Assembly: GCA_037447655.1 (NCBI GenBank)
Contig: JBBHKE010002820.1
Coordinates: forward strand, 1 to 15,000
Source: Zygnema cylindricum
Taxonomy: Eukaryota > Streptophyta > Zygnematophyceae > Zygnematales > Zygnemataceae
DNA length: 15,000 nt
Direction of reading: 5' to 3'
Numbering within the stretch: the stretch's first letter is position 1; each line of letters begins with the position of its first letter. Of the stretch, positions 1 through 9,309 are shown in pieces. Position numbers and translations under genes: made by a program. The notes under the pieces were generated by a model. That model was not told the origin of the DNA. It searched no databases and saw only the letters and a list, made by a program, of their open reading frames with translations.

Positions 1-39
1 AGAGAGGGGAGAGGGAGGGAGGGAGAGAGAGGGGGAGGG

Positions 40-114
<75 letters not shown>
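1..114. repeat. GA/GGGA microsatellite
   Basis: Bases 1-114 are GA dinucleotides mixed with GGGA units, starting before the window edge. The purine strand is the + strand, as in every other GA tract here. Confidence 0.95.
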
Positions 115-119
<5 letters not shown>

Positions 120-979
120 GACCTAATGTTGCATTAGAGACGCCAGAAAAGGTTTTTATTACAGTCATACAATATCCTCCTTATCTCATGACATACATTT
201 CAAAATTGAGGCGGCAAAACAATCTTGTCGCTCGTTCAACGTCAAGAGAAGAAGGATATGCAGGTCGTGGGGGAGAGGGCTAGGGAGGGTCAACTGAGAT
301 GCATACCAAAAGAGGTAGGGAGAGGAACTCGCAATTTCAAGGCGGAAGGATAGGCAGCTTAAGAGAGGGAGGGAACGAGGGAGTGAGAGGCGGATTAAGT
401 TGTTAACCGAGAGGGATCTGGAAAGCCAGCTCAGTACTTCAGCCAACCCTAATATTTAAACAAACAATTTGACAATTTTGTGTGGCAGATTTCCTCGCTA
501 TCTATATTCCTTTTTTTATTTTTCAACACTTCACTTCCCATCGCTTTGAGTGCACTTTCACGGCAATCGAAGTACCTTTTTTAATTAACAATTTTAGGCT
601 TTTTCCTCACGATACCACAATTGAAACGTGGTGACTGTAGCTGTCGAAAATTAACAAAAATAGGACTTATTTGTTCGCAATTTGGTTTTTTAAGGTTTCT
701 TAGGTTTTTTTTGGCTGGAGTTCATAAAAGAGTATTAACAACATTATTGAAGGAAAAGGACTACAATTTGTCACGTCTCCTACAGGAAACTAATATTAGA
801 CATTGTAATTCCTATCAACACTAAAAATTCCTATTAATGCAGTCTTCAATTTCGTCAAAATAATAAAATATGTACTGGTCAAAACCTGAAACAAAATGAC
901 AAAAATGACTACTACAAAGTAAAAGACAAAAAAAAAAGCAATTGAAGGTGCAAAATTAAAATGAGGATTAAAACTACCT
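115..979. other. Gene-free flank downstream of the fucosyltransferase gene
   Basis: This stretch probably includes the 3' untranslated region of the minus-strand gene. It is A/T-rich after 450 and mildly purine-biased in 240-400, like a decayed microsatellite. Short open frames (186-446 minus, 621-824 plus) show no recognisable domain. I could not choose a polyadenylation site. Confidence 0.5.
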
Positions 980-1288
980 TCAAGTGAAAGTGGATACTGA
1001 AGGAGGAATTTCCTCGCAGAGGAAAGTATCTCGAGGATCTGAAGTACCAAAACCATATCTTAACCGTTCTATGTCCCCCGTAAATGTTGATCTCCACGAA
1101 CCCACGAATACTGTAGATTGCATGGAAATAACTTTGTCTAATTCCGCTTCAAAAAGATCTCTAAAGATTACATTAGTACCTAACAACGGAATCGCCCATT
1201 CTTTGTCTTCAGTTAATGTATTTTTCAGTTGAACAAATCGTACTTCTCGGGGACTCTTGGACCCCAAATTCTCCGAGATGTAAGCCAT
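980..1288 (-). other. Exon 4: C-terminal exon and stop
   Basis: The acceptor TTCCCAG|ATGGCT (AG at 1290-1289) opens a 102-codon frame ending in TGA at 982-980. It carries GSWRSTFTGDIERLR, matching the Ser/Thr-Phe segment near the C-terminus of O-fucosyltransferases, then a short tail with one Cys. The upstream part of the same frame (1289-1366) is Phe/Ser-rich intron read-through. Intron 3 (1289-1668, 380 bp) is A/T-rich. Confidence 0.82.
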
Positions 1289-4200
1289 CTGGGAATAAAA
1301 GAGTGTGGAGAAAAAAAAAATAGAAAGAACATTCGAAAATGAGTACGACAAGGGAAAAAATATCATTTAGACACTGAAAGAGTTGATGACTTGATTGAAA
1401 AGAAAAACCCGAGAGATTTCAAAAACTCCTCTCTTTATACACTCTCATTGTATTCCATACTCTTGTACAAAATTCCTTAAGAAAGAGATAAAGAATGCAA
1501 GAAAAAAAAGAACATTAAATTCCTAAGCTGGTTCAGATGACTTCCAAAACCCCCTTTAATCACTTTTTTTAGACAGTCAATTTTGACTGTTCATATTAGG
1601 CATGTAACGATTTCCAGTCCACCAACAATGCTTTGTATTGAAAGTAAAGTTGTGTATTTCTACGATACCTCTTCCGCATTTCCATTTGTCGCAAGGAAAA
1701 CGTCGCTAATGTTGAATGCTAGAAGCTTCGAATTTAAACATTCGACAACTTCTTCAATCGGTAAATAACACTTTTTGTCGCCATATTTCTCGCAAGCTTC
1801 TTTAAAGTCCTCTCGGCGAAGATGTATCGCCATGTAATTTGTTCCTTTAAAAATTTCCTTCACGAATTTTCTTCCCGAATCGAGAACGGACCAATGCGGT
1901 TGAACTCCGATATTTGAATGACATTCGTTTGACCGTAAAATCGGAACATCGAACAGGTCATCCGATTTAAGTTGGTTGAACAAAAACTTTCCCATATACA
2001 AAATGTTTCCCGAAACATTTCCGTACACCTCTCTGAGTTCCTCAATAGTGAAAGCACAAGCCGGATTTTCCAACACTCGGGGCTTTGGACCCGATTTCGA
2101 AAAATCTATGCGCTTCCAATAAGGAAAATAGTTTTCAACACGTGCGGAAAAATCTTCAATCGGACATCCCATTTCGTTCATACATAAAACTTGATCGATA
2201 ACTACTCTTTTTCCGTACGTTTCTTCGTATTCTTCAATGGTCATGATTGTGTTAATTCCGTAACATTGTCGCACGTGTTCGATATCGAAAACAAGGCGTC
2301 GATGAAAACCGTGTCTTATTTGACCCGGATCCAAAGTTAAAAGTAAAGTACGGTTAAGGATACTCGCATATTTCAAAGCGTTTAAAAAACAAAAAACGCG
2401 ATTGCTCATCTAAAATTCAGAGATTTTGAAAAAGAGAAGAAAGAGAAGAGTAGGTGCACTTGATCAGAATTTTTTACAATGGTTTTTTCTAAGTTGTCGT
2501 CAATATTTTTGTTCCAGAAGGAGACAATAACAGACATACGTTCAGAAACATGTCCGGTTGAGAAAAGTACATGGAAAGAGAAATACCAAGCTTAACATGA
2601 TTCAGTTATTTTTCTGGACAATTCCGTGAATATGAATTTAAGGCAAATCAATTGTGAAAGTTTTTCTTTCTATTTACCTAAAAGCTGGAATTAGACTTCC
2701 AGTAAAATCTCATTGGACACAAAGGGAAGAGAGAGGGAGAGAGGGAGGGAGGAAGGGTGAGTGGTAAGCAGAGAGGAGAGAGGATAGAGGAGAGAGAGAG
2801 AGGAGAGAGGAGGGGGAGAGGGAAGGGGAGAGGGAGGAAAGGGAGAGGGAGAGGGAGAGAAAAGGAGAGAGAGAGGGAGAGAGAAAGGCGAGAGAGAGAG
2901 AAAGAGAGGGAGAGAGGGCGAAAGAGAGGGAGAGAGGGCGAAAGAGAAAGAGAGAGGGAGAGAGAGAGAGGGAGAGAGAGAGGGGGGGAGAGGGAGAGGG
3001 AGAGGGGAGAGGGAGGGGGAGGGAGAGAGAGGGAGAAAAAGAGGGAGACGTCATGGAGAGGGAGAGAGAGGGAGAGAGAGAGGGAAAGAGAGAGAGGGAA
3101 AGAGAGAGGGGGGGAGAGGGAGAGGGAGGGGGAGAGAGAGAGAGGGAGAGGGAGAGGGAGAGAAAGGGAGAGGGAGAGAAAAGGAGAGAGAGAGGGAGAG
3201 AGAAAGGGAGGGAGAGGGGAGAGGGAGAGGGAGAGGGAGAGAGAGGGAGAGGGGAGAGGGGAGAGAAAGGGAGAGAGGGAGAGAGGGGAAGTGGGAGGGG
3301 GAGAGAGAGAGGGAGAGAGAAAGGGAGAGGGAGGGGGGGAGGGAGAGGGGAGAGGGAGGGGGAGAGGGAAAGGGGAGGGCGAGAAGGGAAGGGGAGAGGG
3401 AGAGGGAGAGGGGGAGAGGGAGAGGGAGAGGGGGAGAGAGAGAGAGAGAAGAGAAAGCACATCAATAAAACAGTTGAAGGGAGCTAGGTTTTGAAAACAG
3501 TTGTTTGAGGGAAAACGAACGGAGGAAGGAACAAAGAGGAAGAGGGAGAACGTGATGGAGAGGGAAAGAGAGTGAGAGAGAGAACCTGATGGAGATGGAG
3601 AGAGAGGGAGAGGGAGAACATGATGGAGAGGGAGAGAGAGGGAGAGGGAGATGTGATGGAGAGGCAGAGAGAGGGAGAGGGAGACGGAATGGAAAGGGAG
3701 AGAGAGGGAGAAAGACTGCCTTACCCTTCCAGTTTCACAGTGAAGGACAAGGAAGCGGTGCGGTTGAGGGGTCCATTTGTACGGCCAATCCTTCATGGCA
3801 TTGGAAGCCGCTGTCTTCTGGTACAGATTGGGCCTGTACTTTTTTTTTTTGAGGTTTGTAGCAGTACAAAATGGGGGAAGAGAGGAGGTACAAAATGGGA
3901 GAGGGAGATGAAAGGGCAAGCGCGAAGGACAGGGAGGGACAGAGAGAGGTAGAGGGAGAGGTAGAGGGCAAGGAGAAGAGAGAGAGCGAGAGCGGGGGGA
4001 GGGGAGACAGAGAGGGAGAGGGAGACAGAGAGGGAGAGGGAGAGGAAGATTAGGGATGGAATTCAGGTTCGGCCAACATTTGTCTTTGCAATACATTGTG
4101 GATATTATGGATAGAAACTTTACCTAGAAGACTCATCACATCCTATGAACTTTCCTTCAATAGACTTAGGTCACGTTTTATCGACTAGCAAGTAGGATAA

Positions 4201-5299
4201 CAAAACAATGTAAAATTCCTAACTAATGGCTTCCGTCATACATATTTCTGACAATATGTGACATCTTGTAACTCCTTCGTGGGACTCCTAAAGGTACGGA
4301 AACTTTATTCAGAGATTCAATTCAAAAAAACTCAAGAGTTTGATATTCCTACATCATCTATATTGCGGCATATATACCTATACTATATAACTGTATTTAT
4401 CTATAAGCTATCTATAATGCATCTATATATAATTTTTGTTCGACAACTCCGTCTTGCTACGAAAAAGTAACAAATTGACTTTCGATGTTCAAATGACTTA
4501 TTTTTCCAAGGCAATGTCTTAACCTTCCTCCCACATTCTTACCGCCATTACAAGCTCAACATAATATTTGAGAGGTTAGTTGATATTTCTAACGCCATAG
4601 CTTTGAACTCCTAGAAATGTGTCAAACACTACACCGTGTATCGCTATTAGTGTTAATGTTTTTTTTCAACTTAAAACATCTTTTCTCTGTGAACAGTCGT
4701 CAGATTGTTAATCCGACGGTTGAGATTGAAAAATAAAATTCTCACTCTCCCACCGAAAATCGGACATGTGTGCACTAAAAAAAGATGCTTTAAAGTGGAG
4801 AAGAAAACATTAACACTAATAGCGATACACGGTGTACTCCTCCATCTTTAGGAAGAAGACAAACACCATCCAAGCGTAATCATCAGTGAAGGTTATAGTA
4901 ATATAGTACTAAGATATAAAGTAATAATAATAGTAATTTGATGAAGGTAATAGTAATATAGCACTATTATATAAAGTAATAATAGTACTTATTGCCTCCT
5001 AGGGAAATATGTCGATTTGCACCCCATAGATCAAAGTGCACAAACTCCCTTTTACTCCTTTTAAAAAGAATGTTGATTACATATTGGGCCAAATTCTCCA
5101 ATTTAAAATTTTGAATTTTTAATGGTTTATTTTAAACATAATTAGTTTTGATCGAAAAAACCTAAAACTAAAAAGTGTTCCCGTTAACTCTTTAGGATTG
5201 GTCGGCAAAAAATGACAAATTTTCGTCCAATAAATTTGGTCTTACAAAGTGGCTAAGTTAAGTAATAAGTTTTTATTTCATGAAAAAATCCTACGATTG

Positions 5300-5379
<80 letters not shown>

Positions 5380-6066
5380 AAAAAAAAAAAAAAAAAAAAA
5401 AATCGTACGATACACACATGTTCAAAAGGTTACATTTGGACTTAAATCATTTCGACTTCAACAATTTCATCCCACAAGATTGAAGATTATGAGAATCAAT
5501 TCATTAAAAAAAAAAATAGAAAAAAAAAAAAAAAAATTGTTGAAAAATTGCATTGCCTAGATGCGATAATATTAAAACTCTCAGAAAATACTTATACATA
5601 TATATATATATATAAAAACAAAAAAAAAAAAAAACAAAAATCGATGATGTTTTGGAATGGGTTTTAATCTCACATCGGTATCAACGGCAGTCAAGGATTT
5701 TTCGCCAACCTTTAACTTCCTTTCAGATCGAATCGATCCGAATGGAATTAAATCAAATTTTTTCCAGATTCGGATCGATTTTCCATGTTGACTCTCGTCG
5801 ATTTTGACGACAAACCGACCGTATTTTCTGTAACTCCGAACGATCCTTCGGAAACGTTTTTCTGCCGATTCCTGCCGTTTTTTAAAATTCGTATTCGCTG
5901 GATGCTGATGGCCGCCTGGACGCCTGCCAGCTGTCATCTCCTCATTGGCTCCCGATTCTAAACCGATATTTTTGGAAATCCCGAGAGCGACGTGACATTG
6001 CAGAAGAAAAAAATGAAGAAGGAGAAAAAGAAAATAAGGAGAAGCTACGCGTATTTTAAAAGACAT
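980..6066 (-). CDS. GDP-fucose O-fucosyltransferase-like protein, four-exon gene model
   Basis: Probable Golgi/ER glycosyltransferase of the plant O-fucosyltransferase-like family (PF10250 type), which transfers a deoxysugar from a nucleotide donor to a protein or glycan acceptor. The model joins 6066-5674, 3838-3725, 2409-1669 and 1288-980, all phase 0, giving about 518 residues, a normal length for the plant family. Visible in order: a hydrophobic N-terminal anchor (about residues 9-28), a basic stem, an opening motif HCETGR-MSNRVFCFLNAL that spans the exon 2/3 junction (about 163-180), LNRTLLL, the conserved HLRRED donor-site motif (about 365-370), DVFLATN (about 405-411) and a C-terminal STFTGDI segment (about 483-489). 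N-glycosylation sequons occur at NRT, NVS and NIS. Family assignment follows from these motifs. The acceptor is unknown, and a rhamnosyltransferase-like relative cannot be excluded. Least certain are the exon 1 donor and whether a small exon is missing from intron 1. Confidence 0.78.
1669..2409 (-). other. Exon 3: main catalytic-domain exon
   Basis: A 247-codon open stretch with the clearest family signature: SNRVFCFLNALKYA and LNRTLLL at its start, HLRREDF at exon residues 196-202 and DVFLATN at 236-242. The acceptor is TTTTAG|ATGAGC (AG at 2411-2410) and the donor GAG|GTATCG (1668). Its first codon happens to be ATG, so a naive gene call would start here; the exon 2 motif argues against that. 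The HxRRxD-type motif is the one associated with GDP-fucose binding in protein O-fucosyltransferases. Confidence 0.88.
2723..3456. repeat. Large GA/GGGA/GGGGA tract filling intron 2
   Basis: About 735 bp of almost unbroken purine on the + strand, built from GAGAGGGA-like units with local higher-order repeats (for example the GGGCGAAAGAGA unit near 2925-2950). It gives long spurious frames (Ser/Pro/Leu on minus, Arg/Glu/Gly on plus). In the transcript it is a CU-rich block inside intron 2 (2410-3724). Confidence 0.95.
3550..3716. repeat. 33-34 bp minisatellite, five units
   Basis: Five tandem units begin near 3550, 3584, 3618, 3651 and 3684, each opening with A(C/T)NNGATGGA or a close variant followed by GA-rich sequence. 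The array ends eight bases before the exon 2 donor boundary at 3724/3725. It looks like a GA microsatellite that acquired a unique 10-bp punctuation and then expanded. Confidence 0.75.
3725..3838 (-). other. Exon 2: short exon embedded in GA/CT repeats
   Basis: A 38-codon exon that ends RFLVLHCETGR, directly before a strong donor AGG|GTAAGG (3724). Joined in phase 0 to exon 3 it restores the family's opening motif (small residue, Gly, polar, then SNR..C..NAL). The acceptor is best placed at AAAAAG|TACAGG (AG at 3840-3839, phase 0), preceded by an A-run and then a pyrimidine-rich stretch; a second AG five bases downstream (TACAG|GCC) would change the phase. Its non-repetitive, codon-like composition stands out from the GA repeats on both sides. 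Confidence 0.75.
3865..4052. repeat. GA-rich tract upstream of exon 2
   Basis: About 190 bp of purine-rich + strand sequence with AGAGGGAGA and GACAGAGAGGGA units. In transcript sense it supplies a long pyrimidine tract ahead of the exon 2 acceptor, together with the T/C-rich stretch at 3851-3875. Confidence 0.85.
4053..4629. other. A/T-rich intron 1 sequence without a recognised feature
   Basis: Ordinary A/T-rich intronic sequence with TATA-like stretches near 4368-4432. The one open frame here (4258-4470, plus) is Ile/Tyr-rich and unlike any domain I recognise. Confidence 0.5.
4630..4836. mobile_element. MITE copy 1 (family A), in intron 1
   Basis: A 207-bp near-palindromic element. Both ends read inward TACACCGTGTATCGCTATT and continue into AGTGTTAATG; the arms remain alignable for about 75 bp, with an internal AAAACATCTTTT-type segment. 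The core is short and non-coding. If the outer TA belongs to the target, both sides carry TA, which fits a Tc1/mariner (Stowaway-like) MITE, but TA is too short to be decisive. Its RNA would fold into a long hairpin within the pre-mRNA. Confidence 0.85.
4888..4997. repeat. 55-bp tandem duplication
   Basis: Two imperfect copies of a unit opening GAAGGTTATAGTAATATAG begin at 4888 and 4943. They are A/T-rich, with TAATAATAG micro-repeats inside, and lie in intron 1. Confidence 0.75.
4998..5299. other. A/T-rich intron 1 sequence
   Basis: No gene, MITE end or tandem repeat was recognised. It ends at the poly(A) tract. Confidence 0.5.
5300..5402. repeat. Poly(A) tract of about 100 nt with one T
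   Basis: An uninterrupted A-run from 5300 to 5402 except for a T at 5378. In the gene's transcript it is a long oligo(U) within intron 1. Shorter A-runs follow at 5506-5536 and 5619-5639. Its exact length may be a sequencing or assembly estimate. Confidence 0.9.
5674..6066 (-). other. Exon 1: start, signal anchor and stem region
   Basis: The reading frame starts with MSFKIR, followed by a run of Leu/Phe (about residues 11-22), as expected for a type II signal anchor or signal peptide. After that comes a basic, poorly conserved stem. This ATG is chosen because it directly follows the telo-box and a CT leader; the open frame upstream of it is only translated microsatellite. The donor is placed at GAT|GTGAGA (5673), phase 0, and is followed in the transcript by U-rich sequence typical of plant introns. 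An alternative donor, AAG|GTTGGC, would remove 12 residues. Linkage to the downstream exons is inferred from strand, order, phase and the domain logic of the protein, not from similarity of the stem. Confidence 0.62.
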
Positions 6067-6068
6067 GA

Positions 6069-6077
6069 TTAGGGTTT
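6069..6077 (-). promoter_or_regulatory. Telo-box AAACCCTAA next to the start codon
   Basis: AAACCCTAA on the minus strand lies two bases before the ATG. Telo-boxes are common in the 5' regions of plant genes, especially growth-related ones. The match is exact; a regulatory role is inferred. Confidence 0.55.
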
Positions 6078-6256
6078 GGAGGAGAGGGAGAGAGGAAGAG
6101 AAGAGAGAGAGAGAGAGAAAGAAAAGAGCGAGAGAAAGAGAAGAGCGAGAGAAAGAGAGAGAAAAAGAGAAAGAGAGAGAGAGGAGGAGACAGAGAGAGA
6201 GAAGAGAGAAAGAAAGAGAGAGAAAAAGGAGAGAGGGAGAGAGAAAGAAAAGAGTG
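6078..6256 (-). repeat. CT-rich leader microsatellite upstream of the gene
   Basis: About 180 bp of near-pure purine on the + strand (CT on the gene's sense strand), ending at the telo-box. It is probably the 5' untranslated leader or core promoter; CT-rich leaders and Y-patches are common in plants. The open frames on both strands here (Arg/Glu-rich or Ser/Leu-rich) are translations of the repeat. No TATA box was found just upstream. Confidence 0.7.
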
Positions 6257-6299
6257 AGATACAAGGAAAAGAAGTGCGAGTACAAGACAAACCATAGTA

Positions 6300-6338
6300 G
6301 TACCAAACGTACGGATTTTGACTTTTTTCGTTTGGTAC
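6300..6338. repeat. Inverted repeat GTACCAAACG / CGTTTGGTAC upstream of the gene
   Basis: Perfect 10-bp arms (6300-6309 and 6329-6338) with a 19-base loop. It lies between the CT leader and MITE copy 2. It could be a cruciform, a dimeric protein site or chance. Confidence 0.45.
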
Positions 6339-6340
6339 AC

Positions 6341-6560
6341 TACACCGTGAATCGCTATTAGCGTTGATACATTTTCGCCACTTAAAACATTTTTTCCCCG
6401 TACACACTTGTCAGATTGTGGATCTGACGGTTGGGATTTAAAGGTCAGATTCTCAGCTTCCAATTGGCAGTCTCAAATTAAAAATCAGACAAGTGTGTAC
6501 GGAGAAAGTATGTTTTCAGTGGCGAAAAAGTTATCAACCCTAATAGCGGTACACGGTGTA
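6341..6560. mobile_element. MITE copy 2 (family A), promoter-proximal
   Basis: A 220-bp element with ends TACACCGTGAATCGC and, inverted, TACACCGTGTACCGC. Its arms pair across GCCACTTAAAACAT and the TCTCCGTACACACTTGTC-type segment. TA is present at both outer edges. It lies about 275 bp upstream of the start codon and is therefore a candidate promoter insertion. Confidence 0.85.
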
Positions 6561-6654
6561 CCTTTACGGGAGAAACTTTCATCAGTGGTACGGAATTCCG
6601 TTAGGTGAAATGTTCCATCGTAACGTAACGGAGAGCTTTCCCCATAGACGTAAT

Positions 6655-6879
6655 TGCACCGTGTATCGCTATTAGTGTTGATGTTTTTTTTGCCACTTTA
6701 AAACGTCTTTTCTCCCGTGCACGTTAGTCAAGATTATGGATCTGACGGTAGCAATTAAAAGCCAAGATTCTCGTCTTTCCGATTGGCGGTCTCCATGTGA
6801 AAATCTGGCAGGTGTGTACGGAGAAAAGATGTATTGAGTGACAAAAAGGTTACCAGCACTAATAGCGGTACACGTGTTA
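6655..6879. mobile_element. MITE copy 3 (family A), diverged ends
   Basis: A 225-bp copy with the same internal arms as copies 1 and 2. The outermost bases have decayed (TGCACCGTG on the left, CACGTGTTA on the right), so the target site cannot be read. It lies in tandem with copy 2, separated by 94 bp that contain the palindrome ACGGAATTCCGT (6590-6601). Confidence 0.8.
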
Positions 6880-7904
6880 GTTTAACGGACGGCGAACACT
6901 TTTCCAGTTTTCTCTCTCAGAAAAAAACATTAACCAATCAGAATTCGGTTATTCGAGCCATCTCTGGATACGACAATCCTACCGATGGTTTCCCCAATTC
7001 AGTGCTGTAACTCCCCCGTTAAACAGTCGACACTTGTCCTTAATATTTATGCAAGATCGTAATTTAGATCCGAAGCCAGCTGGCATTTCTGTCCGGTTGC
7101 GTTTGTCAAAAGCTCCCCAACAGCAGCTAAGCCGGCGGTCACGCTTATATATTTGTCGTTTTGTTTAAACAGCGTGGCAGGTCGTATCTGGGTTCAGGGG
7201 CAGAGGGGCTACAGTACATGTCAGTTTTTGTCCAGCTCGTGTAAAATTTGTCGTTTTCTTTTCATATCTTTGGAACATAGTTCAAAGGTAGGCTTTTTTA
7301 TGGTAGGCCTTTGGTAGGCGCACAAAACTTTGCACAAAACTCGCGCAACGTAGGCATACCGTATGTGTGTGTGTCGTGCACACTCTTGTACGAACGTCCG
7401 AATCTGACGTAAGATCAAAGTACAGCGCACGCCGCCGGCACGGCGTAGGTTGACATTCCGTGGGAAAAAAAACCGGGAAAAAAAAATACCGGGAAAATTC
7501 TCAAATAGCGTAGTTTATTCTATATTTTTCATTACTCTAATTAGGGCTATTTTCCAAGTACCGTAAAAAATGAAAGTACGTTGTATCTTAAATAGAGTGG
7601 AGTACGGTCAGTCTCAGACCGTACAAAAAGGTACCTTTTAAGTTAAAAGTACAATAAATTAGTTTTAGTAACCGCGGACGCATGAGAATGTGCGTTCTAA
7701 AAAGGGAAAAAAACCATGTCGTAAAAAATCCCGTTCACACATATTCGTCTGACAGCCGCGTTTCGACCGTGTGAACGCCAACGGGGTTGGTCCGTAGGTT
7801 TTGGCAATTTTTTTGGCAGTGTGGTGTTTTTTTTTTTTTTTATCGTTTCATATTGCCTGGTTGGTCAATTTGAGGCTTTATTTAGTGTGGCCCTCAAAAT
7901 TGCA
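6880..7904. other. Intergenic stretch with scattered stem-loops
   Basis: No gene supported. It holds a 7267-7325 segment that resembles, inverted, 9975-10026 (core ATAGTTCAAA.GTAGG), a GTACGGTC/GACCGTAC stem (7602-7624) and a CGTTCACAC/GTGTGAACG stem (7732-7777). It probably contains decayed transposon pieces. A minus-strand 69-codon frame at 7221-7430 has no recognisable domain. Confidence 0.5.
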
Positions 7905-8539
7905 GACGCTAATATGACAGATTGTCCTTTCGTAAGTTGTGTTATGGGCTTTTCATGTGATCTTCTTAAATCGCCTACTTTGCGCCTACTTTGATCAACG
8001 ACCGTTCGATCGTCCGAATCTGACAACTTAAATAAAAAGTCCCTCAAAACTCACATAAATCTTTTTTTTTGTCAATTTTTTTTTCAAAATTTAGACATGT
8101 CGTTTAATTCTCTATCGATCAATGTGCAACTCAACCTTGTTCCTATTTTATTTCATTTTGCAGTCAATACAATATGGGTCTCAAGGGCATATAGTATGTT
8201 TTGCGTACAATAGGCATATTGTATGGGCGTACGGTCACCTACTTTTGAACTATGCTTTGGAAGGACCACATCTCATGGCTTATACCCACCGGAGCATTTG
8301 TAACTTTTTGCCCATTCCAATGATTTTCCGAAAAGTCATCGGAAAACCTGTCTTGTTCACGCCAGTATTTTGGCACGTAACTCCGATTGAAGGTGTCTTG
8401 TGACACGTCACACGCTTAGACGTCATAAAACATAGGCGCGAAAACAAACCTGCAGATTTTCAAACTTTTAGGGTTTAGGTTGGACTGTTTTTTCGCGCGG
8501 GGAACAACGAAATAACCGTTCGGATGTTGTTTTTGCTTA

Positions 8540-9309
8540 GGGTGTGTCCCCATGTGCATAAGTAAAGGTTGTTTTCTGTCGTTTTGCCGTAAAACTTAGC
8601 GTTGTACTGCCTAAGTTCCAACCGTACGAAGGAATCGCAAATTTGTAGAGTACAATTTGCGTCATCCTTAAACTTAGGATGTACGAAAATTTGTCGTCTT
8701 GTGCTTTTCGACCCACTTCTACAACAAAAAACGTCATCTTCAAACCTTTGTTTAAAACACATGAGCGATGTGATTTAAAATTAGGTTTTTTCGATTGACA
8801 AATAGGAACATTTTTTCGCACATGCCTTAAATTTCGAAAATTTTCATACGATTTCCAAGGACAAAGAAAAGTACATAATTCGCTATGTTCTGTCCGTTTG
8901 CTTTATAATAAGACGAAAAGAAGTACGCAGTTTGTTTAATTTTGTCCGTTTTCGTCCAGTATGGATTTTTTATTTGCAGGGGTCTTCAAATTCCGATGCC
9001 ATTTCACCTCGAGCGGACAGGCGATGCGAAGTGCAAAGCGCATCTTGAAAATGCCAAGCTGGAATGCGGTACGTCTACAATGTCACGGTAAGCCATGCGA
9101 CGTCACAAAGCAGTTTCAAAAAATATCGTGCGACCACAGATTGTAGACGTTAACAACCATCACAGGTATTGTCGACGTATACCATTGTCACAAGCGTAAG
9201 TTGCAATTTCGTCCTTACAAACATAGGGACACTTGAAAACCGGGTCCGGCGGATCCGCGCTAAAATACAAAGTAAGTTCGCTAAGTTATAAGTACATGGG
9301 GACATACCC
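8540..9309. mobile_element. PIF/Harbinger-like non-autonomous element, copy 1
   Basis: A 770-bp element with ends GGGTGTGTCCCCATGT (left) and, inverted, GGGTATGTCCCCATGT (right): 15 of 16 bases match. TTA flanks both sides (8537-8539 and 9310-9312). A 3-bp TWA target and GGG-starting termini are the hallmark of the PIF/Harbinger (Tourist) superfamily. The interior is colinear with copy 2 read in the opposite direction. No transposase frame is visible. Small frames inside (8475-8762 minus, 8961-9146 plus) are not supported as genes. Confidence 0.8.

Noticed and set aside
186-446. 86-codon minus frame in the 3' flank
   Set aside because: Leu/Ser-rich translation of a purine-biased stretch with no domain and no splice context.
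2678-4096. Long open frames across the GA tracts on both strands (minus 2678-4096 and 2710-3465; plus 2757-3494, 3053-3487)
   Set aside because: They are translations of microsatellite (Ser/Pro/Leu or Arg/Glu/Gly only). The exception is the 38 codons of exon 2, kept as a real exon.
5300-5402. Poly(A) tract as the tail of a retrogene or SINE
   Set aside because: No direct target duplication, no gene-like or Pol III promoter sequence upstream; the flanks are inverted instead.
6056-6463. Frames over the CT leader (minus 6069-6407 and 6056-6463, plus 6065-6361)
   Set aside because: Low-complexity repeat translation. The real frame begins at 6066 on the minus strand.
8475-8821. Two overlapping minus frames in Harbinger-like copy 1
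   Set aside because: They run across the element's left terminus. The matching region of copy 2 (11225-11435) is conserved as terminal DNA and is open on the strand opposite to the element's orientation only by chance.
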